Shown in pieces: positions 24,961-38,254 of a stretch of 64,000 nucleotides of DNA; positions within the stretch are counted from its first letter, which is position 1, and every line of letters starts with the position of its first letter. The notes under the pieces were generated by a model. It was not told where the DNA came from and ran no database searches. It saw nothing but the letters and a program-made list of their open reading frames with translations. This DNA comes from Rhyacichthys aspro (lineage: Eukaryota; Chordata; Actinopteri; Gobiiformes; Rhyacichthyidae), in the NCBI GenBank assembly GCA_036850595.1, contig CM072160.1, forward strand, positions 4,357,773 through 4,421,772, read 5' to 3'. The translations under genes were made by a program, and so were the position numbers.

Positions 24961-27900
24961 GTTTGTTGTTAGAGGGTTTAATAGGACTTGTTCTCTTTAA
25001 AATCTTAAATAATAGTGAAAAATATACATATTCTCACCGAGATAACACCAAACCAAGACCAGTGCATGATAAACAGAACCAGTCCAGGTCCAGACAAGTC
25101 CAGGGCAGTGAGGAGTTAGACGGATTCAAACTATAAATTAGCCACTGTTTTGGTGCATTTGAGAAGACAAATGTTTATCTAATCAATAAATAAACTACCT
25201 GTCGTCTTGGCTGGTCTCAGTTTAAAATCTTTATGAGTCCTTTATGTCCAAGACAGAGACAAAACCTTTAAAAACTGGTCTATAAACATCACTAGAACAG
25301 TTGGATGTATCAATTATAGAAAAAACTGGATTATTTCTGATTATTATTTCTGCTAAAACAATCTGGAGATTATGGAACCAGAAGTGATGACCATATTTGG
25401 ATAAACGTGACAGTTCAGGAAGTGCTCACAAAGTTAGCTGATGTTGCGGCTAATGCTAATGGTATCAGTCCAGTTTGACAGACACAATCACTGGGGACTA
25501 TTTGTTACAGCCGTTACACATCTTAAATGCAAATATCCCATCAACCAATCACAAAGCAGCGTTTTAATCCCTCTTCTCACCCAGTCATGTCTCAGATGAT
25601 GTTTCCAGACACTTCCAGATCCCTCGTATCATCTCGTATCTGTGCTGTGTTGTGTTTTGTATGCAGCGTGTGTCTTTATGAAGATATATGCAGAAGCAGA
25701 AATGGAGGCTTGTCTCACTGTTCACTGAATGAATACTAATGCAGACACATGGGCATTTACTATTATGGATAATAACTGGGTTTGTGAGCTGTGTATGAGA
25801 CATTATTTTGCATTTTCATATAAAAACGTGTCAGGTGAGGCTAGCTGTGGGAATAAAATACATTTAACAGGTTTTAGTTGGAGTCTGTCTTACATCTACT
25901 GCTTCATGAGCTAAAATGTGTTTAATTATACCATGTTCTGACCGGATACTCTTCTCTGATTGGCCGACGAAACTATATCTGTGTCCAAAAACTACTGAAC
26001 AGCACACAAATGTACTGATTCCTTCAATTTGTGAACGTTAATAGTGAACAATGATGGTCACTAGATGCAGAAAAGATCATAACGCTTTGTGTTTTTGGTC
26101 AGAAACTTGTTTGGATGAAATAAGCTATGCAGAAAAATCACTAACATTAGCCTTTTTGCAAAATAAAGACAGTCAGATGGAGTACATTAATTAAAAAAAT
26201 GGAAAAAACTACTTAACATAATGGATTCTCAACTTGCTTTTATTGCTAAAGTCTCTTTTCAGTCTATGTTTTGTATTCAACTTGTATAAAACACCAAACG
26301 TTAAACTCAGTCTGCGTTCTGTGAGTGTTATAATGTCCGCCACAGCTCTGTTGAGATTGTGCAGAGCGGTTTTATGGTCCATCTGTAGGAGGCAGGTGGC
26401 AGCGTGGGCTCAGGGGACACATACCTACACACCTCACCACCGTCGTCTGCCTCGCTCCGCTGCCGTCGACACCGGGACAACACTTCCTCAACACTGTCTG
26501 CTCCCGGGACCGAACCGAGCGGGGATTGAACAGTTTGACAGCAACATGTGTCTGAAAGTGCTCATTTTTCCAGATTACGGTTAAGCTACTGAAGTAGTCT
26601 TGGCACAATACTTTTATATAATGACATTTCTCCAAAATATTCGTCTCAAAATCACACGAAAGCACAGATATTCCTGATAAACGATGAGACAATTGTGTAA
26701 AAAAGGAATCAACACCGATGTCTACAATAAAAAGCTTGAAGAAACTGTGACTCAAATGAAAATCTAATTATTTTTTACTGTTATTAATGATATATTTGCT
26801 CCTGATGAACTAACAAAGCCGTCCAGAACCTCGCTCCTTTATTTAAAAGTGAAATTACAACAAAAAGCAACATCACATGCATTTAACCCTAGTTTTTATA
26901 ACACATAATTAGGAAACATACATTGCTGTAAAAATACTACAATAAAAACTGTCAAAACAACACAGGATCCATGTCTGCTGCATTTCAAAACCACAGATAT
27001 CTCTTTTTTTCCATTTTCATTCCTCTTTTTGCTCCTCTTTAATTCTTTAATTGTGACTTCCTGCATTTGATCCTAAAACTATCACCAAACAAACCGCGTA
27101 AAAGTCTTTATTTCGATGAATTTCAGAGTTGTCATGGTAATGTATCATCTCACTCTTTGCAGTCCATCTTCTTCTTTTTGCTTTGATTGCTTCTAAAAAA
27201 AACAGAGTAGCCCTGTCTTCGGACGTTTCCTCTCAGTAAATCCCGGTTTGTTTACGTGTACTACACTTACAGCTCTTCTCCGTGGCTTTGATCGGAGTCA
27301 GGTGTCAGTGATTCCTTGTCATTTTTAAGCGCCTGACGTGTCCGTGTGAGCCGCCGCAGACAGTTTCCATAACGCAGACTGTGACGGTGACATATATAAC
27401 ACCGAGACAGACTGAGCTTTGACCTCATCGTCAGAGGGAGCCCAAAAAATAACAAGTGACGCCAAAATTCAAGACAGAGAAGTGTGTTTCATGCTGTTAT
27501 TACAATATACTGTTAAAAATACTATTGTTCGATGGAGAAAGGAGCTTTTCTTTTGGATTTCCCCTTTTTATTTGTATCTTTAAGGTCATTTGATGTGCAC
27601 CATATCTCAAAGAGGGCTTCTTTTTCCACACAGGTCTGTTACGGATGCTTCTTTAGTCTCCAAAACCTTTGACGTTAAGCTTCTGGCGCAAGTTCAAACA
27701 AGTGAGCGCTACAGACTTGACTCTATCATTGTCGAAACTCTGATAAAGTATGGATCTGGTTGATATTTTGTCCAAACAGAGTGACTTCTGCCTCCGTAAA
27801 CCCATCTTTGGATTGAACCCTGCCTCACAACAAAAACAAACAAGCGTGAAACAGATGAATGAATAAACAGTTGATGAGAATAAACATTTCTGGTGTAAAA

Positions 27901-28285
27901 CTGTAAAATAGCAGATGAATTCGTGCACATTGTAAAAGCCCGCTCCATGTTGCAGGTTTATGAGCCCAACGCTAACATTTCTGTCTCGTCTGCATTCAGC
28001 TCACACTCTTTGGGTTCCAACCTGCTGCCAGACATTCCCCCGAACAGAAGCTGAACGAGCCAACGCCGAGCGCCGCCGCCAGGAACACGGCTCGCTTTCA
28101 CGCGTCGTAAACCGGCACCAACTGCACTTTTAAACTGGGAACGGTGGGAGGGTTAGAGGTGTACTGGTGCTTTAGGTTTCTGCTGCTGCCTGATACCGAA
28201 CCAGGAACACAGAGGCATTATGGGCCATAAGCTGATTCTTCTTTTTAACATTTATGACAACAGGGTTTGGGAGATGGTTTAATAC
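24961..28285. other. Intergenic sequence, no convincing gene
   Basis: A moderately GC-rich spot at 26330-26580 contains an ATG-led frame (26333-26584) whose first 20 residues are Arg-rich and aliphatic, with no known domain. The rest is AT-rich and unremarkable. No RNA gene seen. Confidence 0.45.
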
Positions 28286-29126
28286 AGATAATAAGAATGA
28301 TTTCAAGGGCCGAACATGGAGACTCTTTTGATTGTGAGGTTTCATCTTCATTTGAGTTTTACAAAAGTTATCTTTAACATTAAAATCTTCCTTTTATGAT
28401 AAAATGGTTTTAGTTTGGTTTGAACAGGTTTTAGTTGGGTTTGAACAGGTTTTAGATGGATTTGAACAGGTTTTAGATGGATTTGAACAGGATTTAGTTA
28501 GATCTGAACAGGTTTTAGTTGGGTTTGTACAGGTTTTAGATGGATTTGAACAGGTTTTAAATGGATTTGAACAGGGTTTAAATGGATTTGAACAGGTTTT
28601 AGTTGGATTTGAACAGGTTTTAAATGGATTTTAACAGGTTTTAGTTGGATTTGAACAGGTTTTAGTTGGATTTGAACAGGTTTTAGTTGGATTTGAACAG
28701 GTTTTAGTTGGATTTGAACAGGTTTTAGATGGATTTGAACAGGTTTTAGATGGATTTTAACAGGTTTTAGTTGGATTTGAACAGGTTTTAAATGGATTTG
28801 AACAGGTTTTAGTTGGATTTGAACAGGTTTTAAATGGATTTTAACAGGTTTTAGTTGGATTTGAACAGGTTTTAGTTGGATTTGAACAGGTTTTAGATGG
28901 ATTTGAACAGGTTTTAGTTGGGTTTGAACAGGTTTTAGATGGATTTGAACAGGTTTTAGATGGATTTTAACAGGTTTTAGTTGGATTTGAACAGGTTTTA
29001 GATGGATTTTAACAGGTTTTAGTTGGATTTTAACAGGTTTTAGTTGGATTTGAACAGGTTTTAGATGGATTTTAACAGGTTTTAGTTGGATTTGAACAGG
29101 TTTTAGATGAACTTTGACACACACAC
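28286..29126 (+). mobile_element. HT6: hAT-type copy with a long A-oriented array, ends degraded
   Basis: The left part keeps the subterminal block (AATAAGAATGATTTCAAGGG, then CATCTTCATTTGAG) but has lost its terminal repeat. About 33 monomers (GGATTTGAACAGGTTTTAGT type, with frequent GGATTTTAACAGG variants) follow from 28404. The array stops at GATGAACTTTGACACACACAC, where TTTGACA may be the remnant of the right terminus. The hinge is missing, so internal sequence was probably deleted on the right. The 208-codon reverse open frame over the array is an artefact. Confidence 0.8.
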
Positions 29127-30463
29127 GATCTCACAGTTTTCAAACTCACAAAAATAGTCAGACAGACGGAGAAAAAGAGTGTTTGTCTAATGTTTCAAGA
29201 AACTGAAGTGAAAAATGAAAACGTAGCGATCAGATTTTGTCAAAATACAAAACAGTACAATCTCATTTCTCTGCTGCAAACATGACTCAAAATTACAGAG
29301 TAGGTCCCAGCTGAAGGTTTGATGTGATAGAAATGGAAATCCAGATATAATGTGGATGGTAAAATGAATCTGTGTGAATGGGATTTTATTGAAAACCGTG
29401 ACTTGTTTTGAGTCAGTTTCTGTGCCTCATAATCAAGAGAGCTTCCCAAACAGTGTTAAATAGAGACAAAGAAGTATTTGTACGAAATTATCTTTGGAGG
29501 TGAAATGAGGACAAGAAGCTCTGGTGTGTCGCCCCCTTTTATTGCTTCATCTCGGCGTGTACTTAAGACAGTCAAGTGCACTTCACATTGTGTCAGAAGT
29601 AATAAAGAGAGACAAAAAGTACCACGTGAAATCAAACACGAATACATAAAAACATAAATAAATGCAAATGTAGCATCATGAATCAGAAATGTCTTTGTTT
29701 TTTGAGTCAAATCTCACAGCAGCAGGACAAAAGTCGACTGTTTTAACATTCGCCGTGTTGTTTTAGACGTAAACTGTGGGAACTGTGGGTCCATTAAAGC
29801 TGTGGGTTTAACAAAGAGAGAGCGACGTGTGCTTTAATGGTCGTCGCTGATTGCTCTGTAATTGGTTTGTCATTCCCCGCTGCAGAGGTCAGAGACAAAC
29901 GCCATCAAGTTTAATGTTGGGTGAAAGCAGAGGGGGATCTGCAATTTATGTATTCATTAAAAAAAAGGGTTGTATTAGAAGAGAATAGAGGTAGATATAC
30001 ATTTAATCACATTTAGAGACAATGGGTTTACAGACAGGCCTCTGATACAAACTATTGAACACTTCATTAAGGTTTATCTTTGTAGTTTAAGTGTTGTCGA
30101 GGACTGAGCCTTGATCTTGATGCATTTGAAGTTTTTATACAATCACAAGAAATAAATGAGATGTGGCTCTAAACTAAGACCTTTAATATTGGTCTTAAGC
30201 CTGGTTTTCAGATGATGTTCAACCCAAAGCTGCAGTTATATCATATAAACTAAACACATATGTAAACAATGGCTGCATAAAAGTAGAATACATTTGATTT
30301 AAGGGCCTTTAAAATGTTTAATTTTAGGGGACTTTGCACATTAATTAGAGACAAAAGTCACTAAACTATTTTAAAGATATGTAATAAGGAAGAATGCCAA
30401 CACAAAATGACACTTAACAGGTTTGAACAATTTTAAAGAGACAGAAATGGGGATTAAAATGAG

Positions 30464-31279
30464 GCAAAGACGTGTCAAACTGTGGTGAGGGACGGCGATA
30501 GTTAATAAGAATCATTTCAGAGGCCGAAGATGGAGACATTAGAGAAGCTTTTACTAAATTTTGAATGTGAGATTTCATCTTCATTTGAGTTCATTTTATG
30601 GAAACTGGTTTTAGTCAGATTTCAACAGGTTTTAGATGGACTTGAACATGTTTTTGTCAGATTTCAACAGGTTTTAGATGGACTTGAACATGTTTTTGTC
30701 AGATTTCAACAGGTTTTAGATGGACTTGAACATGTTTTTGTCAGATTTCAACAGGTTTTAGATGGACTTGAACAGGGTTTAGTCAGATTTCAACAGGTTT
30801 TAGATGGACTTGAACATGTTTTTGTCAGATTTCAAGAGGTTTTAGATGGACTTGAACGGGGTTTAGTCAGATTTCAACAGGTTTTAGATGGACTTGAACA
30901 TGTTTTTGTCAGATTTCAACAGGTTTTAGATGGACTTGAACATGTTTTTGTCAGATTTCAACAGGTTTTAGATGGACTTGAACATGTTTTTTTCAGATTT
31001 CAACAGGTTTTAGATGGACTTGAACATGTTTTTGTCAGATTTCAACAGGTTTTAGATGGACTTGAACAGGGTTTAGTCAGATTTCCAGAGGTTTTAGCTG
31101 GACTTGAACATGTTTTTGTCAGATTTCAACAGGTTTTAGTTGGAATTGTTTTATCTCTGTATGAAAAATAAAATAAATCTAAAACATTCAAATTAAATAA
31201 ATAAAACCTAGGCCACATGAAACATTGCAAAGGGCCGCATTTGGCCCCTGGACCTTGAGTTTGACACGTGTGACGTCTG
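30464..31279 (+). mobile_element. HT7: hAT-type element with a 42-bp dimeric array
   Basis: The copy is flanked by AAAATGAG (30456-30463 and 31280-31287), which fits an 8-bp duplication. Its ends contain CGTGTCAAACT and AGTTTGACACGTGTG. The array (about 30610-31140) alternates two 21-mers, one with GGTTTTAGATGGACTTGAACA and one with GTTTTTGTCAGATTTCAACA, giving about 12 copies of a 42-bp dimer. A degraded hinge-like stretch and the right subterminal block (GGGCCGCATTTGGCCCC) follow. The 213-codon open frame here is the dimer read in frame, not a gene. Confidence 0.85.
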
Positions 31280-31287
31280 AAAATGAG

Positions 31288-31435
31288 GCAAAAAAGGAGG
31301 AAATTAATGTTAAAACAAACCAATTGAGACCAAAGTGAAGGAGAAACACTGTAAAACTTAATAAAAGAAGCCCAAGTGTCACAAACTTCATCTCCTGAAA
31401 AGCTTTGGCTCCTCACCTTTTTGACTTTAACGCCC
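31288..31435 (-). mobile_element. Fragment of another HT copy directly beside HT7
   Basis: AAAAGGAGGAAATTAATGTTAA, then TTAATAAAAGAAGCCCAAGTG, CACAAACTTCATCTCCTGAAA and CTCACCTTTTTGACTTTAACG follow the order of the right subterminal block of HT5 (19250-19401), without an array. It appears to be the end of a second, truncated copy next to HT7. Confidence 0.6.
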
Positions 31436-32065
31436 TCGACCTACACCTCGGCCCTGACCACTCTCACTCCGGGGTCCACTACATTAAGCACCGTCTTAAA
31501 CCAAATCGTGTCGAGAGCAAGTGTCTTATTAAACCGTCCACAACGAGTCGACTCTCTCTGACGCTCAGCACGAAACCCTCCGTCTGACATTTAATACTCA
31601 CGCCGCCATTTATGAATTAATGATGAACTTTGCGTCAATAAACTTGTACTGGTCGTGGAAAAGGCCAGACGTGAGAGATTAAATCACTTCCATGTTTGGA
31701 TTTAACCGTAAAAAGTTAAATAATCCCACTTTATCAACACTAATACAATGTGCCTCTTTCTTTGTCATTATTTCTAGAGTATAATCTTGTCTCATTTTCC
31801 AGAGATCTATGAATAATGGCTTCGGCTTGTAACCATGGCAACAGAAAGTTCCTGTTCTTATCAAAGAGCGCCGCATTTAGACCCACGCTGTGATTGAGGA
31901 AAGTCCACTACGAGCTGCAGAAGAAGAGACAGCCCAGAGTTGAGCTTTTAATACGATAAATATAGAATACTTCATTTACTCTTGACTTACTTTTGAGTGA
32001 TCACACTTTTCTATCACTTTCATTTGGGTTTGCAAGAGTCTTTAGGTTAAATTCAATTAAAAAAA

Positions 32066-33161
32066 GATTTTATTTGTCTTTGTAGCAAAAATCCATCAGT
32101 TCAAATCCAACAAAAACCTATTTAAATCTGACTAAAACCTATAAAAATGTATCTAAAAACCTGTTTAGATCCAAATAAAATGTGTTCAAATCTTAAATCT
32201 TTTTAACTCTAACAAAAACCTGTTCAAATCCAAATAAAACTGGTTCAAATCCATCTAAAACCTATTCAAATCCATCTAAAACCAGTTCAAATCCATCTAA
32301 AACATGTTCAAATCCATCTAAAACCTCTTCAAATCCATCTAAACCCTGTTAAAATCCATCTAAAACATGTTCAAATCCAACTAAAACATGTTCAAATCCA
32401 TCTAAAACCTCTTCAAATCCATCTAAACCCTGTTAAAATCCATCTAAAACCTGTTCAAATCCATCTAAAACCTATTCAAATCCATCTAAACCCTGTTAAA
32501 ATCCATCTAAAACATGTTCAAATCCATCTAAACCCTGTTAAAATCCATCTAAAACATGTTCAAATCCATCTAAACCCTGTTCAAATCCAACTAAAACATG
32601 TTCAAATCCATCTAAAACATGTTCAAATCCATCTAAAACATGTTCAAATCCATCTAAAACCAGTTCAAATCCATCTACAGCATGTTTAAATCCATCTAAA
32701 ACCAGTTCAAATCCATCTACAACATGTTCAAATCCATCTAAAACCTGTTCAAATCCAACTAAAACATGTTCAAATCCATCTAAAACATGTTCAAATCCAT
32801 CTAAAACATGTTCAAATCCATCTAAACCCTGTTCAAATCCATCTAAAACATGTTCAAATCCAACTAAAACATGTTCAAATCCATCTAAAACATGTTCAAA
32901 TCCATCTAAAACATGTTCAAATCCATCTAAACCCTGTTCAAATCCATCTAAAACATGTTCAAATCCAACTAAAACATGTTCAAATCCATCTAAAACATGT
33001 TCAAATCCATCTAAAACATGTTCAAATCCAAATAAAACCAAAAAGTTTTTTAAAGATAACTTTTGTTAGACTCAAATACAGATGAAATCTTCCAAATGCC
33101 ACCATCTTCGGCTCCTGAAAGGATTCTTATTGACTTCTAAACTTTGAGTTTGACACCTCTG
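32066..33161 (-). mobile_element. HT8: hAT-type copy with inverted hinge and 105-bp higher-order array
   Basis: The right end TTGAGTTTGACACCTCTG is intact, and the left terminus is missing. At 32066-32097 the hinge appears reversed relative to the other copies (TTTGTCTTTGTAGCAAAAAT). About 43 monomers follow. From about 32560 to 33010 the order of variants (ACATG, ACATG, ACATG, CCCTG, and the CAACT unit) recurs every five monomers, a 105-bp higher-order unit. The right subterminal block (CACCATCTTCGGCTCCTGAAA) is conserved. Confidence 0.82.
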
Positions 33162-35253
33162 GTCTAACGTCTTGGAAATAAAGCAGTAAGAGTCAAACCT
33201 TTAGAGGCAAACAGAGGCGCTAACCTTTACCTTGATACACTCCCTGTACACAACTACATAAAGCAAACAAAGACTGAAACAGGTTTGATTTGAATCATTT
33301 GAATAGAATAAAACATCAGTGAAGCAGCATTTCAATCACAGTCTGACATTTGCACATGGCTCTTCTCTCTCTGCCTTAGAAACATAACATATACGTACAT
33401 CTACTTCTCTCATATATTTCTCTGTTTGATTTTTTTTTCTTGTTTGATAAAATACATGAAGAGAGCGAGAGCTGCCGGCTTCACCTCATGTTTCCATCCC
33501 TGACCTTCAATTATTCGCTGCATTTCACAGTCAAATCTGGCTTTAACCCAGAAACGGCTGCAGATGTAACGCAGCGGAGAACACTTTAGACTCAGGGAAT
33601 AATTGGAGAACTCCTCTTGACTCATGCAAGTATAAAGAGAGCGCTGAAATAATTAGGGTTTCACTAAGGTTGCACACTATATTGCAAATTTATTATAATT
33701 GCAGCATCATTTATTCATTTTCAAATGCATATTCTGCTTATTATGTAAATGACAGACACTGACAGACAACCTTATTCAGTCTGAGGGCAATGTAGAGTCA
33801 CCCAGAGTTTTCTGTGAAGTAAATAAATCAGAGCGTGGTACGTGACGAATGAAAGTCTAAATGTCAAGAAGAAACAATGAAAACACAGCCCTATTTTAAA
33901 TTTTAAAATAAACTCTGATAAAGCGTGTGTTTCTTTTCCGCCGCTGTTTATGCTTTTAGTTTGAGAGAGCGACTTAATGACTGTTGTTTTAAAAGCACCG
34001 CAATAATAATAATAAAAGTGCAAGTCGTAAACAGTCGATAACACCATCAAACAGGGACACATTCAGAATATATCTATAAACGCGATTCATAGGCAATAAA
34101 AATGATATGGACGAGGAAATCTAATCCAAACTAATGCAGCCTGTGTTTTTCTTGGTTGAATCCTCCGCTGCTCACTCGCTTCTCTCAGAGTTGGACTCGT
34201 TGCAGAGAAAGTGTGGGCTTTGGAGATAAATGATGCAGTTTGATCTCAGTCTGGAGCCGAGGCCTGAGTCACTGCAGCTCTGCTCTGCCTCTACTTCCAA
34301 ACCAAAGTCCTGTTTCTGCAGATACTCTTCACCGAAAGACTTAAACTGTTTTATTTTAGTTCGATTTCCTCTCAAAATATTAAAATACCGGACTGTATTC
34401 ACAAAACCGTCTTGATTTGCTCTCACTTTCGCTCTCACACACGTCCTTTTTCTGCAAATATTATTCACATTTGAACTGATCTGAACTGGTTTTTGGGGTC
34501 TTCACTTCAACATTTAACTCTTTCAAAATGCATTAAATACACTGTTGTTTTGTTTACTTCAATGCATCGTACTCTGTCCTGAAAACACTCGTCTTAAAAC
34601 AATCCTAAACCTGGAATGAACTGATTTACTTTTTTAAGAAGCAGCTGTTTCCTTGCCTTTAAACTCAGAAATGCATTCGACACAGCTCTGTTTGAAGAGC
34701 AGTGACGCTGATGCCGTCTGACACTGGCAGATGGACTGAGTGTGTTTTTACCTGCTGCTCCTTCTGCAGCACTCAAAGAAACTACTTAAGAAGGAAAGAC
34801 AAAAAGAACAAGAAGAAGTGTGTACAAAAAGTCTCGAGAACGGGTTTGGAAAAGCTGTCGGTGTCCTTAAAATCAAAACTATCACACATATTTACCAAAA
34901 ACACTAGATTTAGATAAACTGATGTCACTATAAACAGGTTTATTAACAAAAATAATGGCAGATGTCCAGTATAAACGCTCAAAACGAGTTCTCCAGACTC
35001 AAGATGGCACCAAAAGCTCTGCAAGGAACCACAGAGGAACACGTAAAAAGCTGGAGTTTGTTTTACTTTAACAGTTCAGCATCTTTTTGTGAGTATCAGC
35101 GACAGAGAGTTTAGTCCTAACAGAACAACACAAACATATAAAAACATAAAAAACATAAAACCATGGATACACACATGCTTCATAAACATATCAAGAGTCA
35201 TTAAAAGATTGGTTTTGTTCATCTACACGTCTCTACTTTGGTAAAACCTTGCA

Positions 35254-35318
35254 CTGCAGATGGATTTTTGTGAGATTAGGGCGTTCATAAACTCACAAAA
35301 ATCCATCTTGAACTGCAG
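35254..35318. repeat. Perfect 15-bp hairpin with outer stem
   Basis: ATGGATTTTTGTGAG (35260-35274) pairs exactly with CTCACAAAAATCCAT (35292-35306) around a 17-base loop. An outer CTGCAG (35254-35259) pairs with CTGCAG (35313-35318) across a 6-base bulge on one side. This could be the tip of a palindromic element or a small foldback; nothing shows that it is transcribed. Confidence 0.6.
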
Positions 35319-36169
35319 CACTAAGAAGTCTGAGTGGGTTTTAGTTTTAAAGATGTAGCTACGGTTTTACTTTAACGAATGTAAACAACACGGCGCTGCC
35401 CTGATTGGACAAAAATAAAGATCTATCTGAGTCAGGTTAACTTTGCAAGGCTAATAATCAACTCTTAGGTTTGTTTTATAAATGACATCAACAGATAAGA
35501 AGCTTTATTTCCACTAATTCATGTCAACGATGGAATAAAAACTCTGTAAAAACACACTGTGGCTACTGCTGGTTCACTGCTTGAGGCAACGATTCAGCTT
35601 TTGTGATGTTTTTATTGAAAATGTAAGAACTATTCAAGGCACAAAGTCAGCTCACATTGACTTTAAATTCAAATTCAGAATCTTGAGATAACGAGGTCCC
35701 GTTGTTCTTAACTTCTATCTCTTTAAGTTTTCAGTCTTGTCTCCTCAGAAGGCAGGATTAGGACGCGAGGAAAGGATGTAAGAGAAGGAAACATGGATGC
35801 AAACAGGAGAAAAGAGATGATTTCTATCGAGTGGCCGGAGCCTGGGTCAGAGTGGGTCCAAGCGTCGAGCCAGGAGCACAGATGGAACAAGCTAAGGTCC
35901 AGGCATCAGTGTTGGACGGACATCTGCAAGAGTTTCCAGATAGAGACGGAGGAAAACAGTAAAAATACATCAAATATACTAAATAAAAGCTCTGCAGATG
36001 GACGTTTATTCCATCTGAATGTTCTAAAATGCTTTTCTTCAATGTTCTGTGGTTCGTCTTTGGTCATAAATGGTTTGTCTTTGGTTGAATTCAGAGTCAA
36101 AGTGAATTAAAACAGAAGAGAAACAGAAGATATATATATTTTGTTGCAGCTGTAATAACATTAAACACC

Positions 36170-36490
36170 ACCTCGGCTAAAATTCAACAGAAAACCCTTC
36201 ATTAATGTGAGTTTTCCGAACGCCGCTGGAGGCTCTGCGGAGGACGAGTCTCATTTAAAAAATAGCCCCTCGCTGATGCCGTAATAAAAGGTAATTGGTT
36301 AAAGGGGGGGCAGACGGGGAGCGGGCCTTTGTGTGTTTGTAATAACTCGACGCTGCCACAATAACCAGACTTTTCTGATATTAAAGACCTGAGCAGAGGC
36401 GGTAACTGTGATGAATATGAACGGTTTTCAGGTCAGACACCTTCTGTCACCGCACGATAACGGGCCTTTTCTGTAAACGCAATTAGACAC
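36170..36490. other. Candidate conserved non-coding block
   Basis: Non-repetitive, moderately GC-rich sequence with AATAAAAGGTAATTGGTTAA, TTGTAATAACTCGACGCTGC, a G run (36304-36310) and GACAATCACAATAG further on. No coding potential seen. Similar-looking blocks are at 14600-14860, 43730-44060 and 47350-47800. Confidence 0.25.
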
Positions 36491-38254
36491 AAAGAGGAAA
36501 TAGACGTGTGCGTACGAGCCTTACATTTGTCCCTTAATGGAGACTTGGAGGTCACGGCTGTTCTAAACACCGGAAATATCAACTCATTTGACAGTTTTGC
36601 TTTTGACAATCACAATAGAAGCTGTTCGGGAGACATTATCGGCCCCAACACACATTTTTTTCAAAGATTCTGCTTCACTTTTTTTGATTTAAGGATGTTT
36701 GATGTTGACAGAACACAAGATTGGACACAGTTACAGGAACGTAAAACTGTCTGAAGCTGAAGAGAAGAAAAACTGTGGATTTAATGAAGAAAGTGGGTGA
36801 TTTTTGCACAAGGTTAATGTTAATGCATCATGAAAAACAGTTTAAGTCACTCCATGAGACAGAAAAACAACGGTACGTCCATCCCATCATGCCTCTGGAG
36901 GTTCAGAGCATCTTTGGTGAAATACATTGATATTTCTTCAGTTATAATACATCAAAGACCCATGTCCTGCTCTGTGGTGTCTGGGCTTAAAGCTACAGTG
37001 CTGTTTTGCGATGTATGAACAAAAGGAAATTATCAAAATGAACTGTATTCGTAGAAAATCTGATGCTGGGTCTGTAAATGCCTCACAATTACAAACAACC
37101 TCCTCAAGAAAAATGCTTAAATATGCCCCTTATTCTTGGAACACGATGATGGAGTCTGTTTAGTAAACTTAAAGTGGCATTTTGAGTCGAATTGTGGGAG
37201 ATGATGACGACCTCTGACCCGGGGGCAGGTTCAGTGGTAATTAACGTGAAAGGCCCAGCAGCATTTCCGTCATTATTTCTACACGAGCCGCTGAGTTAGT
37301 GACGAGGCGCCTCCGCAGTGAGACGAACGCTGCCGAGAAACGCTGACAGCTCAGAAACACTTCATTATTACCTCCAGAATGAACCAGACGGGTTTTATAT
37401 GAGACGCGGAGCCACGTTTTACTGCACCGCTCCACACTAGATACAGCTGACACCACTGTCTCTCAAATCCATCACGGCTCCACCTGGAATATCAATGTTT
37501 CTCTACAGAACGGGCACAAATAACAGGATTTTTTATCTATTTATCTATTTTTTTTATGTGTTTTATGGATCTGGAATGAACCCGTGTTAAAACAATCCTT
37601 TATTCTCTGATTGGTTGTTTGTAGACAGTTTATTTATTTTATTTCAACTCCTCAACTCTCCTTCGCCATCGTTGTTTTGATATTCCAGCTACTTCCTGTT
37701 GTTATCTGACTTTATTTCCTAAGTCCCGCCCCCTCTTTTTCATTGGCTGTTGGCTGCAGGTGTTTCCAGTTGAGTCAGTAACGCGTTCACATAAAAAAAA
37801 ATTCAAATACGTTCGATCGGCTGTGACTGAGTTTGGGTAGAGTCGGTTTCCTCTCAAATACTCACAGATTTTTGTCCTCAACTAGTGCAGACTGGGAACT
37901 GTGGGTAAAATCTGGCAAAAAATCACTTTATTTACTTGTACTTTAAGTCACTTTATTTGCAGCAGCCTGAAACTTTTACCTGATCCAACTCAAGATGAAG
38001 CCCCCATGACTCACAGCTACTAAAAACAGGATATAGGTGTAATTATTGCAAACAGATCAATAATTGCATGTTCTCAGTGAGGTTTTCTAAAATAGTTCGT
38101 ATCTGCTCTCAATAACAGCCTCCAATCATGATGTTTTTTGGCATTTTCACATCGGGTTTTTAAAAAATACACATCACAAGAAATAAATCTCACAGGACAG
38201 ACAGTTCAGACGGTGTTTGGACAGCAGCGTGAATCATGGGAGCGGCCCGTAAAC

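Noticed and set aside
28498..29124. 208-codon minus frame of QIQLKPV heptads
   Set aside because: HT6 minisatellite artefact.
30530..31171. 213-codon plus frame with FVRFQQVLDGLEH repeats
   Set aside because: It is the 42-bp dimer of HT7 (14 codons) read in frame, inside a transposon with target duplications.
32538..33041. 167-codon minus frame of DGFEHVL heptads
   Set aside because: HT8 minisatellite artefact.
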